DNA of 26,578 nucleotides from CAYSSG01 sp964433635 (lineage in GTDB: Bacteria; Atribacterota; Phoenicimicrobiia; Phoenicimicrobiales; Stramentimicrobiaceae), in assembly GCA_964433635.1 (NCBI GenBank), contig CAYSSG010000028.1:1-26578 (forward strand). Direction: 5' to 3'. This document shows, one piece after another, positions 15,331 through 23,289 of the stretch (position 1 is the stretch's first letter; every line of letters starts with the position of its first letter). A program made the position numbers and the translations under genes. The notes beneath the pieces were generated by a model. The model was not told the DNA's origin. It worked only from the letters and a program-made list of their open reading frames with translations, and searched no databases.

Positions 15331-15810
15331 TTAAAAGGGTATATCATCTTCGTTTGCATTCTCTTCGCTTTGTTTTATTTCTTCTTCCGGATTTTCTATT
15401 TCCATGGGTTCCTCTTTAAGCTGCTCATTCCGGGAATATTCTTCTGTATCCTGTGAACCATCCAGGTCTTTTATATAATCTAAAAATTGTACGCTGCGGG
15501 CATTGATCTCGAAGGTAACTCTTTTATTACCCTCCCTATCCTGCCAGTTATTTGATCTTAACTCACCGTTCACAGCAATTCTTCTGCCTTTTTTTAAAAA
15601 CTGGGAACAATACTCAGCCTGTCTACCCCATGAAGAAACGTTGATAAAAAGAGTATCCTCTACATTATTACCTTCCTGGTTCTTATAGCTTCGATTAATA
15701 GCCAGGCCAAATTTACAGACTGCCCTTCCGGAAGGCGTATACCTCAATTCGGGGTCTCTGGTTAAGCGTCCAATTCCCACAAAACAGTTCAGATCACCAA
15801 AAGATGCCAT
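15331..15810 (-). CDS. ssb: Single-stranded DNA-binding protein
   Basis: SSB protects single-stranded DNA in replication, recombination and repair and recruits partners through its acidic tail. An OB-fold of about 105 residues opens with MASFGDLNCFVGIGRLTRDP. It is followed by a Glu/Asn-rich flexible linker and the invariant-type tip DDIPF. I chose ATG at 15810 (159 residues), which lies 7 bases after GGGAGG; an in-frame GTG further upstream overlaps that site. It follows leuS by about 87 bases on the same strand, probably co-transcribed, and precedes the tRNA cluster promoter. Downstream, a short CAGGCA/TGCCTG hairpin (15295-15310) has no T-run. Confidence 0.95.
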   Translation of the reverse strand: MASFGDLNCFVGIGRLTRDPELRYTPSGRAVCKFGLAINRSYKNQEGNNVEDTLFINVSSWGRQAEYCSQFLKKGRRIAVNGELRSNNWQDREGNKRVTFEINARSVQFLDYIKDLDGSQDTEEYSRNEQLKEEPMEIENPEEEIKQSEENANEDDIPF

Positions 15811-15897
15811 ATCAATTCCTCCCTTCACAAAAAATACTAAAAATGTTAGCTTAATAAACGCATCTTCAATAAAATTTTAACTTTATAAAAATAATCA

Positions 15898-18390
15898 TCA
15901 ATGTACCACAAGATTTATTAATTTTCCCGGTACATATATTATCTTATCAATTTTGTGATGATTAATCCACTTTTTAATTTTAGGTAAAGCCAATACTTTT
16001 TCCTTGATCATTTCTTCCGAACTGTCTGCAATCACTAGCGTCCTGTCTCTCAGTGTACCGTTAATCTGTACTATAATCAGAATCTCTTCTTCTTTCAGCA
16101 ATTCGGGATCATACTGTGGCCAGGGTTCGAAATACAGGCTTGTCTCATAACCTATTTCATGCCATATTTCTTCACAAAAATGAGGTGCAATGGGATTTAA
16201 TAATTTAATCAAGGACAAGATTGAATCTCTGATGGTATTCTTGTCCAGTTGATTCATCTGCGACAGCTTTATATCCACGCTGTAGAGATCATTGACCAGC
16301 TCCATGATAGCACTGATGACTGTATTAAAATGAAATCTTTCTTCAATGTCCTCCGTTACTTTTTTAATTGTCTGATGCGTCTTCCTCTCAATTTTTTTTA
16401 AGCTGGGCATGGTTTGAGTTTCTTTAACCTGATTATGGTCAATTTTTTGAAATAATCTGTGATATTTATAGACCAGCCTCCAGATACGATTCAAAAAGCG
16501 CGAAGCCCCTTCAATTCCTTTTTCACTCCATTCCATATCAACCTCGGGAGGACTGGCGAAAAGTATCATGACCCTGGTAGCATCCACACCATACCGATCA
16601 AAGATATCTCCCGGGGTAACTACATTCCCTTTCGATTTAGACATGGCAGCTCCATCCTTACACACCATCCCCTGGGTAAACAGACGTTTAAAAGGTTCCC
16701 TGAAATGAAGATAGCCCATATCATGGAGAGCTTTAATAAAAAATCGTGAGTACAAAAGGTGCAAGATAGCATGTTCTACGCCACCGATATACTGGTCAAC
16801 AGGCATCCAATAATGCAATTCTTCCTGATCAAAAGGTTTGTCAGTCCTATGAGGTGAACAAAAACGGAGATAGTACCAGGAAGAACAGACAAAGGTATCC
16901 ATGGTATCTGTTTCTCTCCTGGCTTTTTCACCGCACTGGGGGCATATCGTGTAAAGGAATTGCTCACTGGATAACAGGGGTGATAAACCGGTAGGTTTAA
17001 AATCAACATCATCCGGCAAGTAAACCGGCAAATCATCCTCCGGAACCGGAACCATTCCACATTCAGGACAATATAGAATCGGAATCGGTGCACCCCAATA
17101 ACGCTGCCTGGAAATCAGCCAGTCTCTTAGCCGATAATTAACCTCTTTTTTTCCTATCTTCTTTTCTTCCAGATAATTGGTGATGATTTTTATCGCCTGG
17201 GAACTGGAAAGACCGTTAAACTGACCGGAATTAACCATGATTCCCTCTTCATCATAAGCTGCCTGGAGTGTGTCACCATCAAGCGTTCTATCTCCAGGTT
17301 GAATAACTACTCTTACAGGCAGGTTATATTTTCTGGCAAATTCCAAATCCCGTTGATCATGCGCGGGAACTGCCATCACCATACCGGTACCGTATTCCAT
17401 GAGAACATAATTAGCCACCCAGATAGGTACTTTATCCTGATTGAGAGGATTGACTGCATATTGACCGGTAAAACAACCCTTCTTTTCAGCTAAAGCCAAA
17501 TCTTTTTCTGAAATTTTTTGTTTGCTTACTTCCTCTTTAAATTCCCTTACCTGCTCTTCATAGGGTGTTCCTTTGGTCAGTCGATTTATTATGGGATGAT
17601 CTGGAGAAAGGACAAAGAAAGTAACCCCAAAAAGAGTGTCAGGACGGGTAGTAAACACTGAAATTGTCTCCTCAGTGCCAAAAATATTAAAATCTACCTT
17701 GGCCCCTTCACTTCTGCCTATCCAGTTTTTTTGCATGGTCAAGACACGTTCCGGCCATTCCTCAAGAATAGCCATATCATCCAAAAGCTGTTGTGCATAA
17801 TCGGTTATCTTAAAAAACCATTGGGATAATTCCTTTTTTGTTACTTCAGCTCCGCATCTCTCACAACAGCCGTTTACGACCTGTTCATTAGCCAGAACAG
17901 TGGCACAGGAGGGACACCAATTAACCACAGCCTTTTTTTTATAGGCAAGATTATTCTTATACAGCTGTAAAAACATCCATTGTGTCCACTTATAATATTC
18001 GGGACTACAGGTGGATAATTCACGTTCCCAGTCATATGTAATTCCCATCGCCAGGAGGGTTTTTTTCATTTTTTTAATATTATTCTGTGTCCAGGTGGCA
18101 GGGTGTATCTGATTCTTAATCGCAGCATTTTCAGCCGGAAGACCAAAAGAATCCCAACCCATAGGGTGTAAAATATTAAAACCGCGACTGTTCTTGTAAC
18201 GAGCTACGACATCGCCGATAACGTAATTTTTAACATGCCCCATATGTGGTTCTCCCGATGGATAGGGAAACATCTCCAGAACATAATATTCCTGTTTAGA
18301 TTTATTAATCCTGCTGGTGAATAATTTTTCCTCATACCAGTATTTTTGCCACTTGTTCTCCACTTCTTTAAAACGATACTTTTCTTTCAT
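15898..18390 (-). CDS. leuS: Leucyl-tRNA synthetase
   Basis: Class I synthetase, 830 residues, full length. HMGH (the HIGH signature) is at 49-52 and MSKS of the KMSKS loop at 583-586 (preceded by Ala rather than Lys). The CP1 editing domain covers about 225-410 and includes TTRPDT and the DQRDLEFA region. Two cysteine clusters (WCPSC...CCERC and CPEC...CPQC) look like zinc ribbons. The anticodon-binding and C-terminal domains follow. It charges tRNA-Leu and hydrolyses norvaline- and isoleucine-tRNA-Leu. AGGGAG lies about 11 bases before the ATG. It is controlled by the T-box leader at 18442-18774, which also contains a tRNA-Ala gene. Confidence 0.97.
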   Translation of the reverse strand: MKEKYRFKEVENKWQKYWYEEKLFTSRINKSKQEYYVLEMFPYPSGEPHMGHVKNYVIGDVVARYKNSRGFNILHPMGWDSFGLPAENAAIKNQIHPATWTQNNIKKMKKTLLAMGITYDWERELSTCSPEYYKWTQWMFLQLYKNNLAYKKKAVVNWCPSCATVLANEQVVNGCCERCGAEVTKKELSQWFFKITDYAQQLLDDMAILEEWPERVLTMQKNWIGRSEGAKVDFNIFGTEETISVFTTRPDTLFGVTFFVLSPDHPIINRLTKGTPYEEQVREFKEEVSKQKISEKDLALAEKKGCFTGQYAVNPLNQDKVPIWVANYVLMEYGTGMVMAVPAHDQRDLEFARKYNLPVRVVIQPGDRTLDGDTLQAAYDEEGIMVNSGQFNGLSSSQAIKIITNYLEEKKIGKKEVNYRLRDWLISRQRYWGAPIPILYCPECGMVPVPEDDLPVYLPDDVDFKPTGLSPLLSSEQFLYTICPQCGEKARRETDTMDTFVCSSWYYLRFCSPHRTDKPFDQEELHYWMPVDQYIGGVEHAILHLLYSRFFIKALHDMGYLHFREPFKRLFTQGMVCKDGAAMSKSKGNVVTPGDIFDRYGVDATRVMILFASPPEVDMEWSEKGIEGASRFLNRIWRLVYKYHRLFQKIDHNQVKETQTMPSLKKIERKTHQTIKKVTEDIEERFHFNTVISAIMELVNDLYSVDIKLSQMNQLDKNTIRDSILSLIKLLNPIAPHFCEEIWHEIGYETSLYFEPWPQYDPELLKEEEILIIVQINGTLRDRTLVIADSSEEMIKEKVLALPKIKKWINHHKIDKIIYVPGKLINLVVH

Positions 18391-18441
18391 CTTGATTCGT
18401 ACTCCCTAAAAATCCTGAGTAATAGCTATTTCTGAATACTG

Positions 18442-18494
18442 AAAAAAGAAAAACCCCGCCACCTGTAATATCTTATCATTACAAGGGACGAGAT
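18442..18494 (-). terminator. Intrinsic terminator of the leuS T-box
   Basis: TCTCGTCCCTTGTAAT pairs with ATTACAGGTGGCGGGG (16 positions, one mismatch and some G:T pairs), followed by TTTTTCTTTTTT. Its 5' arm includes CCCTT used by the antiterminator. Confidence 0.88.
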
Positions 18495-18531
18495 TTCCCC
18501 GTGGTACCACCCTTTTTCAGTAGATAAAAAA

Positions 18532-18607
18532 TGGTGGAGCTGGCGGGAATCGAACCCGCGACCTCCTCCACGCCAAGGAGGCGCTCTCCCGACTGAGCTA
18601 CAACCCC
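18532..18607 (-). tRNA. tRNA-Ala (anticodon GGC) inside the leuS T-box leader
   Basis: Perfect cloverleaf: acceptor GGGGTTG/CAGCTCC with the Ala identity pair G3:U70, D-stem GCTC/GAGC, anticodon stem CCTCC/GGAGG with loop TTGGCGT, T-stem GCGGG/CCCGC with loop TTCGATT, discriminator A and encoded CCA. Nothing suggests decay. It is flanked directly by GTAGAT on the 5' side and by six T then ATCTAC on the 3' side. No separate promoter is evident, so it should be transcribed from the leuS promoter and released by RNase P and 3' processing. Confidence 0.96.
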
Positions 18608-18801
18608 ATCTACCCTTCTATCCGATAACGCTGAAAAACGTTCGGGCTATCTTCCTATTTTTATTTTTCATGATGCCCGTAAATCTAACAGGTGAGTTTT
18701 CTTGGAAATACTTGTCAGTTCACACCAATTACTGACTCTCTGTCATCAGTATATCCCAATTATTTTTTCCTGTCATTATTTTCAATCTTAAAACTTAAAT
18801 T

Positions 18802-18830
18802 ATTATAATGAAAGTCATATTAAAAGTCAA
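18802..18830 (-). promoter_or_regulatory. Promoter of the leuS leader and tRNA-Ala
   Basis: TTGACT (18830-18825), a 17-base spacer and TATAAT (18807-18802), a near-consensus promoter. The predicted start, about 18795, lies about 20 bases before stem I, so the leader is about 405 bases. Confidence 0.8.
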
Positions 18831-18867
18831 ACACCCGGGAAAATAGAAAAAAGAATAGTGAATAAAT

Positions 18868-18909
18868 AAGTGCAGGTCATTATCATCAATTCTTAATGTC
18901 CCTGCACTT
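18868..18909 (-). terminator. Terminator after the 29-residue peptide gene
   Basis: AAGTGCAGG pairs with CCTGCACTT, and an inner CATTA/TAATG pair gives a long stem. ATTTATT follows on the minus strand, with GTTTTG on the other side, so it may work in both directions. It closes the small transcription unit before the leuS promoter. Confidence 0.7.
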
Positions 18910-18961
18910 GTTTTGATATTGAATTAATAAACACTTGAAATCAGTAATAACCAATCGGTTT

Positions 18962-19051
18962 TTAATCTTCTCCCAGCCACCATATAACACCTACAATGGC
19001 TGCAATGATAGCAGCAATCCAATACCATTCCAAATCTTCAAATAAACCCAT
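18962..19051 (-). CDS. 29-residue predicted membrane peptide
   Basis: I do not recognise this gene. It encodes MGLFEDLEWYW, then a hydrophobic stretch of Ile, Ala and Val (about residues 11-26), ending in WWLGED: one membrane helix with acidic ends. Support is contextual but strong for its size. A GGGAGGTGG ribosome-binding site lies 6 bases before the ATG, a good promoter (TTGTTT-17-TATAAT) lies about 50-80 bases upstream, and a strong hairpin terminator lies about 53 bases after the stop. It therefore looks like an independent single-gene unit between the EF-G-like gene and leuS. It could be a regulatory membrane microprotein or a type I toxin-like peptide; no antisense RNA partner was identified. 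Confidence 0.7.
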   Translation of the reverse strand: MGLFEDLEWYWIAAIIAAIVGVIWWLGED

Positions 19052-19101
19052 TAACTTCCACCTCCCTTATTAATTCATATAAAATTATTAATCTTGCCCT
19101 T

Positions 19102-19130
19102 ATTATAGTAACAAGAATAACTAAAAACAA
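19102..19130 (-). promoter_or_regulatory. Promoter of the 29-residue peptide gene
   Basis: TTGTTT (19130-19125), a 17-base spacer and TATAAT (19107-19102) on the minus strand, in the gap after the EF-G-like gene. Confidence 0.65.
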
Positions 19131-19176
19131 GGCCTTTTTAAATAAAATAATTAATTTTCATCATTCAACGCTGGTA

Positions 19177-21279
19177 TTATACTTCTTCGTCACCTTCCTG
19201 TTTGGCTTTTTCAATAATATCCTGGGCAATCTGGGAAGGGACTTCCTCATAATGGGAAAATTTCATGGTAAAAGTCCCTCGACCCTGAGTGTGTGAACGT
19301 AAATCTATAGAATATCTGAATATCTCCGCTAAAGGCACTTGAGCCCGAATAATCTGTTTGCCTTTTTCCGATTCATCCATACCCATGATCTTTCCGCGTT
19401 TGCTGTTCAGATCACCGATTATGTCTCCCATATAATCCTTGGGCACGATTACTGCCAGCTCATAAATAGGCTCTAATAAAATGGGATCAGCCTGGGTTAC
19501 TCCTTTTTTGAATGCCAGTGAACCGGCTACCTTAAATGCCATCTCTGATGAGTCAACGGTATGGTAACTTCCATCATATAATGTTGCTTTGATATCCACT
19601 GTGGGATAACCGGCTAAAACTCCCTTTTTCATGGACTCGATAATTCCTTTTTCCACTGCAGGACGATACTGTTTGGGTATCACACCACCTACAATCTTAT
19701 CTACAAACTCAAATCCTTCACCTCGGCCTTTAGGTTCAAATTCAACAAAACAATGCCCGTATTGTCCGCGTCCTCCCGATTGCTTCTTATATTTCCCTTC
19801 CGCCTTTGCCGTCTTCCGTATTGTCTCCTTATATCCCACCTTGGGTATCTTCTTCTCAATCTCTACACCAAATTTTGTCTCCATCGTCTCAATAACTACA
19901 TCAAGGTGAGATTCTCCCATGCCAGCCATAATTGTTTCCCCGGTATCATCATCTCTGTAAATCTGAATAGTAGGTTCCTCTTCAATGATCCTGCTTATCG
20001 CAATACTGAGTTTATCTTCGTCTCCCTTACTTTTAGGAACAATGGCTAATTTCATAATAGGCTCAGGATATTCAATCTTTTTAAATTCAACAGCATGCTC
20101 TTTGTCACACAGCGTATCTCCGGTATTGGTCTTCTTGAGCTTGGCAATTGCCCCGATCCCCCCTGCTGATATTTTAGGAATTGCGGTCTGCTCTTTTCCC
20201 TGCATCCGATAAATCTTAGCTACCTTATTTTCAATATCCTGGGAGACATTATAAATCATTGAATCTGAGTTCAATTCCCCTGTGAAGACTCTGAAATAGG
20301 TTAGATTACCCACATAAGGATCAGTAACTGTTTTGAATACCAGTGCAGTAAATGGTGCATCACTGACCGAACGTTTTAGCTTGATTTCCTTTTGTTGGCT
20401 GAGTTCTTTTACCGCTATATCAGGTAAATCAATCGGGCTGGGAAAATAATTTTTTATAAAATCAAGCAGCAATTCAATGCCAATATTCTTGGTTGATGAA
20501 CCGCATAATATTGGGAAAACTTTCATTGCTATCATCCCCCCCTTCAGGCAGGAGAGAATTTCTTCTTTTGTCAATTCCTCACCATCGAGGTACTTCATTA
20601 ATATTTCATCATCAAATTCAGCAACTGCCTCAATCATCTTCTGGCGATATTCGTCAGATTTTTCTCTGAGTTCCCCCGGAATATCCTTCTCCTCAAACTG
20701 ATTTTTACCCTCAGGACCAGGCTTAAAATAGAATGCTTTCATGTTTAATAAATCAATAACGCCTTCAAAGCTTTCCTCCGAACCTATCGGCAACTGTACC
20801 GGTACGGCATTGGGACTAAAATTTCCCCTGATCATTTCACTGACTCGTGCAAAGTCAGCCCTTTCTCGATCCATTTTATTAATAAAGAAAATCCTGGGAA
20901 GGCCAAATTCTTCGGCATAATCCCAGACTTTCTCAGTTTGCACTTCCACACCTGACACACCGCATACGACTATCACAGCACTGTCTACTACCTGCATACT
21001 TGATCGTGTATCTATAATAAAATCAAGATACCCAGGAGTATCGATGATATTAAATGTTGAGTCTTTCCAGTTAAGATAAGCTAAAGAAGAATTAATTGTA
21101 ATACCCCTCTTGTGTTCTTTGGGATCATAGTCAGTAACGGTATTTCCCTGTTCAACCTTTCCTAACCGGGTTATCATGTTAGCATCAAAAAGCATGGTTT
21201 CGGTCAGAGAGGTTTTACCGGAATCACCATGACCAGCAACAGCAAGTGTTCTCACTTTCTCTACATCGTATTTCGTCAC
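19177..21279 (-). CDS. EF-G-like translational GTPase (EF-G2 subfamily)
   Basis: A 700-residue translation-factor GTPase with the EF-G domain order. The G domain has P-loop GHGDSGKT (16-23), RGITI (58-62), DTPGYLDF (80-87) and NKMD (134-137). Domains II to V follow. The P-loop differs from the AHIDAGKT form of the main EF-G, and the catalytic His of DTPGH is replaced by Tyr84. Both features fit the FusA-like EF-G2 group (Thermus TTHA1498 type), whose exact role is unsettled, so it is probably not the housekeeping translocase. The start is GTG at 21279, 8 bases after AAGGAGG. It has its own promoter. Confidence 0.88.
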   Translation of the reverse strand: MTKYDVEKVRTLAVAGHGDSGKTSLTETMLFDANMITRLGKVEQGNTVTDYDPKEHKRGITINSSLAYLNWKDSTFNIIDTPGYLDFIIDTRSSMQVVDSAVIVVCGVSGVEVQTEKVWDYAEEFGLPRIFFINKMDRERADFARVSEMIRGNFSPNAVPVQLPIGSEESFEGVIDLLNMKAFYFKPGPEGKNQFEEKDIPGELREKSDEYRQKMIEAVAEFDDEILMKYLDGEELTKEEILSCLKGGMIAMKVFPILCGSSTKNIGIELLLDFIKNYFPSPIDLPDIAVKELSQQKEIKLKRSVSDAPFTALVFKTVTDPYVGNLTYFRVFTGELNSDSMIYNVSQDIENKVAKIYRMQGKEQTAIPKISAGGIGAIAKLKKTNTGDTLCDKEHAVEFKKIEYPEPIMKLAIVPKSKGDEDKLSIAISRIIEEEPTIQIYRDDDTGETIMAGMGESHLDVVIETMETKFGVEIEKKIPKVGYKETIRKTAKAEGKYKKQSGGRGQYGHCFVEFEPKGRGEGFEFVDKIVGGVIPKQYRPAVEKGIIESMKKGVLAGYPTVDIKATLYDGSYHTVDSSEMAFKVAGSLAFKKGVTQADPILLEPIYELAVIVPKDYMGDIIGDLNSKRGKIMGMDESEKGKQIIRAQVPLAEIFRYSIDLRSHTQGRGTFTMKFSHYEEVPSQIAQDIIEKAKQEGDEEV

Positions 21280-21316
21280 CCGTTATTCCTCCTTGAAAAT
21301 AATAATTATCAAAAAC

Positions 21317-21345
21317 ATTCTATCAAAATATTACCAAGATAGCAA
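21317..21345 (-). promoter_or_regulatory. Promoter of the EF-G-like gene
   Basis: TTGCTA (21345-21340), a 17-base spacer and TAGAAT (21322-21317) on the minus strand, about 38 bases before the GTG start. Confidence 0.5.
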
Positions 21346-21406
21346 AACAGAAAGAGAACTATGAAAGCCTTGTAAAGAGAAAACATCTTTTCTTTTCAAT
21401 AAGTTT

Positions 21407-22240
21407 CTAACATTCAACTCTTTGGCACTTTTCAATTACCTGGTTGATCTTATCGAGATAAGTGGGCAGATGTTTCTGGTGTTTTGGCTCAATGATGATA
21501 CTGCCATGATATTTTATTTTTCTTAAGAAAAAGATTAATTCATCCCAGGGAAAATCTCCTTCCCAGGGCAATAAATGCAAATCCTGCTCACCGTCATTAT
21601 CCTGCATGTGAACATGAAACAGATCCCTGTACCAGTGAATCGGCTCTTTCTCTAAATTTAATTCCTCCTTACCATAATACCGCTGACTGAGTAAATAATG
21701 TCCTGCATCAAGACAAAAGCCCAGATACGCTGAAGATATACTGCTGATAATCTGCTGCATCTCCTCCCATTGATCACCTAATCTACCGGGCAGAGTGTTT
21801 TCAAGGGCAATTTTCATATTCCATGATTGACCGAATTCAACAATTTCTGTCAGACTGCTTATACAGTATTGCAATCTTTTCTTTCGATCTTCTGACTGAT
21901 CGCATTTTCTACCAGGATGAACAACAACCAGCTCTGCTCCAAGCCTGAAAGCCGTCAACATGGTTTTCTCTACTTCCCGCACTGACCTTACTCTGTCATA
22001 TTCCTCGGGATGAGAAATATCCACGTCTGCCATAGGCATATGAATGGCTTTTACCTTTATTCCATAATGATCAATCTTTCTTTTCAGTTGATCTAATGAT
22101 TCAGGATTCTGACATTCAAAATGTCCTGTACGAGGTCTGATTTCAATGTTCTTCATCTTCTTTTCAGCCAGATAAGGCAACAATTTCTCAATCCTCTCAT
22201 GATAAAAAACCATCGTTGATATGCCATAAGACAGATTCAT
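21407..22240 (-). CDS. TIM-barrel protein of the AP endonuclease 2 / sugar isomerase superfamily
   Basis: A 277-residue xylose isomerase-like TIM barrel. Probable metal ligands line up with the superfamily: H67, H108, E147 (in ALENT), D178 and H181 (in CLDAGH), H209/H211 (in FHVHMQD), and E251 (in IIEP). Members include endonuclease IV, sugar epimerases and inosose isomerases. The sequence does not distinguish them, and it lacks features that would make me call it endonuclease IV. It has a full-length barrel, and AAGGATGAGGAA precedes the ATG. It lies 40 bases after trxB on the same strand, probably the same transcript. Confidence 0.8.
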   Translation of the reverse strand: MNLSYGISTMVFYHERIEKLLPYLAEKKMKNIEIRPRTGHFECQNPESLDQLKRKIDHYGIKVKAIHMPMADVDISHPEEYDRVRSVREVEKTMLTAFRLGAELVVVHPGRKCDQSEDRKKRLQYCISSLTEIVEFGQSWNMKIALENTLPGRLGDQWEEMQQIISSISSAYLGFCLDAGHYLLSQRYYGKEELNLEKEPIHWYRDLFHVHMQDNDGEQDLHLLPWEGDFPWDELIFFLRKIKYHGSIIIEPKHQKHLPTYLDKINQVIEKCQRVEC

Positions 22241-22280
22241 TTCCTCATCCTTGTCTTTGAGAAATATTCTTTAACTTTTC

Positions 22281-23258
22281 TTATTTTTCGGAAACTATAT
22301 TCTCCAGATATTTTTCTGTAGAATATGCTGCACTTGCCCCTTCCCCGCAGGCAGTAACTACCTGTCTCAGTACCTTAGCCCGAACATCTCCACAGGCAAA
22401 AATTCCTTCCACAGATGTCCTCATGGAATCATCTGTTAAAATATAATCCTCTTTGTTGGACAGCTGTCCCTGAAATAGACCTAACGAAGGATAGGTAGGC
22501 TTATATCCGGTAAAGATGAAGACTCCCTGACACGGGAACAGCTTCTCCTGTTTGTTGATGACATCTTTCAATCTCACTTCTTCTACCTGATCCCCTCCTC
22601 TAATTTCTGTCACAATTGAATTCCAGATAAAATGAATTTTAGGATTAGCAAATGCCCTTTCTTGAAGTATTCTGGTTGCCCTTAATTTATCCCGGCGATG
22701 AACTACATGAACATTTCTGGCAAATCTGGTCAAATACAGGGCTTCCTCAATGGCAGTATCGCCTCCTCCGACCACCGCAATTTTTTTATCTCGAAAAAAG
22801 GCACCATCACAGGTACCACAGTAAGATACTCCTCTTCCTCTAAATTTATTTTCTCCCGGAACACCCAACTGACTAGCCTGGGCACCGGAAGCAATGATAA
22901 TTGATTGACAATAACAAATTTCTGAATCAGTCTTAACTTGAAATTTGTTTTCTTTTCTCTTGTCATCTGGAGAAATTTCCAGCACTGCTTCATTTTTTAT
23001 TTCCAAACCAAAACTCCTGGCCTGCTTTTCAAAAAGCTGCATCAGTTCAGGACCGAGGATACCTTCCGGAAAGCCGGGATAATTTTCAATCATCTCGGTT
23101 AGATTTGCCTGTCCGCCTGGCAGGCCTTTTTCAAACAATAATACATCAATCCTGGAACGGCTAAGGTAAAGACCTGCTGTCAATCCAGCCGGGCCTCCCC
23201 CAATAATAATGGTTTCATAGACATGTTCGTTTAATTTTGGTTCTTTTTGATCTACCAA
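22281..23258 (-). CDS. trxB: Thioredoxin reductase
   Basis: FAD- and NADPH-dependent low-molecular-weight thioredoxin reductase that reduces thioredoxin. FAD site GGGPAG is at about 20-25, the redox pair C147-G-T-C150 in the NADPH domain, GGGDTA at about 164, NADPH-phosphate motif HRRDKLRA at 187-194, and the C-terminal FAD segment GDVRAKVLRQ at about 290. I prefer TTG at 23258 (325 residues), because GAGGTGG is 5 bases upstream; GTG at 23267 would overlap that site. It lies about 31 bases after the MobB-type gene. A ferredoxin-dependent variant cannot be excluded, but HRRDKLRA favours NADPH. Confidence 0.93.
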   Translation of the reverse strand: MVDQKEPKLNEHVYETIIIGGGPAGLTAGLYLSRSRIDVLLFEKGLPGGQANLTEMIENYPGFPEGILGPELMQLFEKQARSFGLEIKNEAVLEISPDDKRKENKFQVKTDSEICYCQSIIIASGAQASQLGVPGENKFRGRGVSYCGTCDGAFFRDKKIAVVGGGDTAIEEALYLTRFARNVHVVHRRDKLRATRILQERAFANPKIHFIWNSIVTEIRGGDQVEEVRLKDVINKQEKLFPCQGVFIFTGYKPTYPSLGLFQGQLSNKEDYILTDDSMRTSVEGIFACGDVRAKVLRQVVTACGEGASAAYSTEKYLENIVSEK

Positions 23259-23289
23259 TTTATCCACCTCGCTAATATCCAGATCACTG

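Larger units (their letters stand above)
18442..18774 (-). promoter_or_regulatory. T-box riboswitch leader of leuS, interrupted by a tRNA gene
   Basis: Read 5' to 3' on the minus strand. Stem I base is ACAGG (from 18773) pairing with CCTGT. The specifier CTC (18696-18694, Leu) is followed by ACC, and the apical part has GTCAGT/ACTGAC with GGTGTGAA. Stem II is GGGC/GCCC, then comes the CGTTATC box. Next is GTAGAT (18613-18608), a whole tRNA-Ala (18607-18532), six T, and ATCTAC (18525-18520). Then comes the canonical T-box AAGGGTGGTACCACG (18514-18500) with CCCTT closing the antiterminator, and a terminator. Every part expected of a Leu T-box is present, with the tRNA occupying the stem III position. 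Confidence 0.92.

Noticed and set aside
18391..18774. The tRNA-Ala as a normal stand-alone gene merely upstream of leuS
   Set aside because: Stem I, the Leu specifier, stem II and the CGTTATC box all lie on its 5' side and the antiterminator on its 3' side, and the flanking GTAGAT/ATCTAC pair closes around it, so it is inside the riboswitch rather than before it.
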